The position numbers were made by a program, and so were the translations under genes. Source: Prosthecobacter sp. (GTDB lineage Bacteria; Verrucomicrobiota; Verrucomicrobiia; Verrucomicrobiales; Verrucomicrobiaceae). Taken from it: DNA of 7,818 nucleotides. The stretch spans positions 1 through 7,818 of the forward strand of contig JAIWOJ010000081.1 of assembly GCA_020216965.1 (NCBI GenBank), given 5' to 3'. A model generated the notes under the pieces. The model was given only the letters and a program-made list of their open reading frames with translations, had not been told where the DNA came from and did not search any database. Shown here piece by piece: positions 5,811 through 7,818 of the stretch. Each line of letters begins with the position of its first letter. Position 1 is the first letter of the stretch.

Positions 5811-7818
5811 ATGCTTCGCCATTTCTTCCTCTACGGCCTGCTTTCGATCTGGCTGCCAGCTACCAGCCGCGCCCAGATGATGGGAACACTGCCCATGTCC
5901 ACGGAGGAGTATGAGGCCATCGCGATGCCGCTGCGTCAGGCAACTCCTAGCCAATATGACTTTTCTCAAGCCATGCTGGGTGATGTGATTCGGTTTCTCG
6001 CCACAGATGCTGGCATTGCCTTCATCTCCCTGCCACAAGATAGCCCGGAAGCGGGTAAGCTGACCACTTTTTCCATCAAAGCAGCCCCATTTGCTGTGCT
6101 TGAGACCGTCTGCCGGGCCAATAACCTTTCCGTCATCTATGAAAACGGCATTTTCTTTTTCCGCCCAGCCGATGACCGCGAGTTGATCGGGCGCTCCTAC
6201 GTACTGCGCAACAATGCCCTGGAGCGCGTGGAGAAAATTAGCACGGGTGGGATGGGAAGCGCTGGAGGAGGTGGAGGCAACACGGGGGGCAACGGTGGAA
6301 ATGGTGGGAATGGAGGCGGTGGCCTTTCCAGCGGCCTGAACCTGCAGGGAGTGCAAGAAACATTTTCCATGAAGCCCAGCGAGATCATCCGTGACATTCG
6401 CAACCTCCTGGGGCTGCCACCTGATGATAACAGCAGCGGCCTGGATGCAGCAGGAGCAGGCGGAGCTCTTGCGGGAGCTGCGGGGGCGATGACCGACCTA
6501 TCCATGAAGGCGATGAACTCAAACGAGCTTAGTTCTTTCCGGCAGCCCAAGGTGATTTGGAAATCTGACTCCAATACACTTTACGTCGTCGCGACGCGGC
6601 TGCAGCACATGTGGGTGGATGACTTTCTCAAAGTGGCTGACCAGCCACAGGCTCTCATCGCCCTTGAAGTCAAATTTATTGAGACCTCAAGAGACCCAAA
6701 GCGCGAGTTCGGTATCGATTGGGGTGGCACCTTTGAACAAGGTAACTTCCGTGCAATTGACGGTGTGACCGTGGATGACAAAGGCAAACTGGATGTGAAA
6801 TTTACCCAACAGGCCACGAACGGCGGCTACCGGACAGACCTCACCCAGCTCATCACCGGCACGAACCTCAACCGCGCTGGAGGCGCGCTAGCTTGGCCCG
6901 CCCTGGGCATCCTCAGTGCGCAAGACATCAATGTGAAACTACGCGCTCTACTGCGTGATGAGGAGACACAGACCACCTCTTACCCGCGCATGGTCACGCT
7001 GAACAACCGCGAAGTCGCCATTCGCAGCGTGGTGAACCAACCTGTGCTGGATGGTCAGTCATCAGCGACCGTTGGAGCCGGAGCCACAACCTCCCAGTCG
7101 ATCGCCTATCTCCCCATCGGCACCGTGTTAAACATCCTTCCCAAGCGCATGGATGGAAACCGCATCCTTCTCAACATGGCCGTGACAGTCTCTAGCATCC
7201 TTGGCACCGAAGTCATCGCTGGAAACCCCTACCCTGTGGCCTCCTCGCGTGTCTATTCGGCACCGGTTGAGATCGAATCTGGCTACACTGTGGCAGTCGG
7301 CGGGCTGGATGAAGCGCGTGAGCGTGAGGGCAAAAGCGGCGTGCCCTTCCTTCAGTCGATCCCACTGCTAGGCAAAGCCTTCAAATTCGACAGCAAGAGC
7401 AAGAACCACAAGAACCTCATGCTCTTCATCACCCCCACGCTCATCAATGCCCGTGATGGCGGTCTGCCTGCTGAACCGCAATCCGTCATCCCGCAAAGGC
7501 CAGGCCGTGCCACGCCCAACATCCCGCAGGTGGACCCGGTGACAGGTGGCCTGATCGGCGGCGTGAATGCACTGCCAAACGCCACATCCTACCTGGAGCG
7601 TGAGACGGATATCCTGCACCACACCATCTATGAGAGCCGCATCACCCCAGATGAAAGCCGCAAACTCCGGGAGCTGAAAATCGCCATCGACCAAATGGTC
7701 GCCAATGCGCAGGCCTTGCTTCAGCAGCAGCCCGGTCAGGCTAGCATGATCCAGAGCCACCTCCAGAGGCTGCAAAAGCTGCAAAGGAGGCATCAGGAGT
7801 TGGCGCGGCTTCTGTTCA
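5811..7818 (+). CDS. Secretin (GspD/PilQ family outer-membrane channel), 3' end cut by window
   Basis: This is an uninterrupted frame of 669 codons still open at 7818. A signal peptide (1-21, cleavage near TSRAQ) precedes an N0/STN-like domain (about 46-120: YDFSQAMLGDVIRFLATDAG, then TTFSIKAAPFAVLETVCRAN). A single N1-like domain (about 129-292) ends in NTLYVVATRLQ and ALIALEVKFIETS and carries two low-complexity inserts (about 147-172 Gly/Asn, 210-228 Gly/Ala). The secretin core (about 293-547) shows FGIDWGG, LRALLRDEETQTTSYPRMVT, then VYSAPVEIESGYTVAVGGL, VPFLQSIPLLGKAF and LMLFITPTLI. These are the conserved marks of the beta-barrel-forming domain that oligomerises in the outer membrane. 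A Pro-rich stretch and a charged helix (about 598-669) follow. The ATG is the first possible start after an in-frame stop at 5751; no Shine-Dalgarno is seen. It is divergent from the assembly operon and probably forms the exit pore for its filament or substrate. Confidence 0.93.
   Translation, partial: MLRHFFLYGLLSIWLPATSRAQMMGTLPMSTEEYEAIAMPLRQATPSQYDFSQAMLGDVIRFLATDAGIAFISLPQDSPEAGKLTTFSIKAAPFAVLETVCRANNLSVIYENGIFFFRPADDRELIGRSYVLRNNALERVEKISTGGMGSAGGGGGNTGGNGGNGGNGGGGLSSGLNLQGVQETFSMKPSEIIRDIRNLLGLPPDDNSSGLDAAGAGGALAGAAGAMTDLSMKAMNSNELSSFRQPKVIWKSDSNTLYVVATRLQHMWVDDFLKVADQPQALIALEVKFIETSRDPKREFGIDWGGTFEQGNFRAIDGVTVDDKGKLDVKFTQQATNGGYRTDLTQLITGTNLNRAGGALAWPALGILSAQDINVKLRALLRDEETQTTSYPRMVTLNNREVAIRSVVNQPVLDGQSSATVGAGATTSQSIAYLPIGTVLNILPKRMDGNRILLNMAVTVSSILGTEVIAGNPYPVASSRVYSAPVEIESGYTVAVGGLDEAREREGKSGVPFLQSIPLLGKAFKFDSKSKNHKNLMLFITPTLINARDGGLPAEPQSVIPQRPGRATPNIPQVDPVTGGLIGGVNALPNATSYLERETDILHHTIYESRITPDESRKLRELKIAIDQMVANAQALLQQQPGQASMIQSHLQRLQKLQRRHQELARLLF
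6249..6326 (+). repeat. Gly/Asn-rich low-complexity insert in the secretin N1 region
   Basis: Near-tandem GGN and GGA/AAT codons encode GGGGGN, TGGNGGNGGNGGGG and similar runs (residues about 147-172). The insert sits between the first strand of the N1-like domain (SYVLRNN) and its helix (SEIIRDIRNLLGL). It probably forms a flexible loop in the periplasmic gate. The repeat could vary in length by slippage. Confidence 0.8.
6438..6494 (+). repeat. Gly/Ala-rich low-complexity insert in the secretin N1 region
   Basis: Residues about 210-228 are G-L-D-A-A-G-A-G-G-A-L-A-G-A-A-G-A-M-T. This is a second flexible insert before the strand PKVIWKSDSNTLYVV of the same N1-like domain. Gly/Ala loops at this place are known in some secretins, but two inserts in one domain is less usual in my experience. 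Confidence 0.6.

Noticed and set aside
5766..6356. Long open frame (196 codons) on the minus strand
   Set aside because: It lies antisense to the clearly conserved secretin N-terminal region, has no recognisable domain, and its C-terminal end falls in the promoter region. It is a shadow frame.
6197..6574. Minus-strand frame coding a Pro-rich protein
   Set aside because: The proline run is simply the complement of the Gly-rich secretin insert; no signal or domain supports it as a gene.
7352..7793. Two overlapping minus-strand frames near the right edge
   Set aside because: Both are antisense to the conserved secretin C-terminal motifs (VPFLQSIPLLG, LMLFITPTLI).

Overview
The window holds most of a type IV pilus / type II secretion-like (T4P/T2SS) assembly locus. 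Seven genes lie on the minus strand, apparently as one operon, and one divergent secretin gene lies on the plus strand. No RNA genes, transposons, CRISPR arrays or phage genes are visible. The only non-coding stretch of any size is the AT-rich divergent promoter region at 5675-5810.

The minus-strand operon, read in its own 5'->3' direction, runs as follows. First is a large modular prepilin (5674-4019), then a PilT-type hexameric motor ATPase (3998-2934). These are followed by four proteins whose order and architecture match PilM, PilN, PilO and PilP: a soluble PilM/GspL-like protein (2947-2078), single-span coiled-coil PilN-like (2061-1510) and PilO-like (1485-910) proteins, and an exported PilP/GspC-like protein (900-172). 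Last is the N-terminus of a second prepilin (175-1), which runs off the left edge. Gene spacing is tight: overlaps of 14 nt and 3 nt, gaps of 9-24 nt. The plus-strand gene (5811 to beyond 7818) is a secretin with an N0 domain, one N1-like domain interrupted by two low-complexity inserts, a canonical secretin domain, and a helical C-terminal tail cut by the right edge.

The inferred working model is an outer-membrane channel (secretin) connected through the PilP/PilO/PilN bridge to a cytoplasmic PilM-like ring and a PilT-like motor, assembling or moving a filament of the prepilins. The large prepilin resembles no classical major pilin. After a normal pseudopilin N-terminus and a Gly/Pro-rich linker it carries two beta-rich modules: a chitobiase-C-terminal/FN3-associated-like repeat, and a region I read as a choice-of-anchor-K-like domain. 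This suggests a filament tip or surface-displayed binding protein. No PilB/GspE extension ATPase, PilC/GspF platform protein or prepilin peptidase is in the window; they may lie elsewhere.

The likely host is a Gram-negative bacterium of the Verrucomicrobia/Planctomycetes group, best guess Verrucomicrobiaceae. This is inference from protein style (divergent PilMNOP proteins, modular prepilin with PEP-CTERM-type ectodomains) and from the absence of Shine-Dalgarno sequences at all eight starts. It has not been tested by a search.
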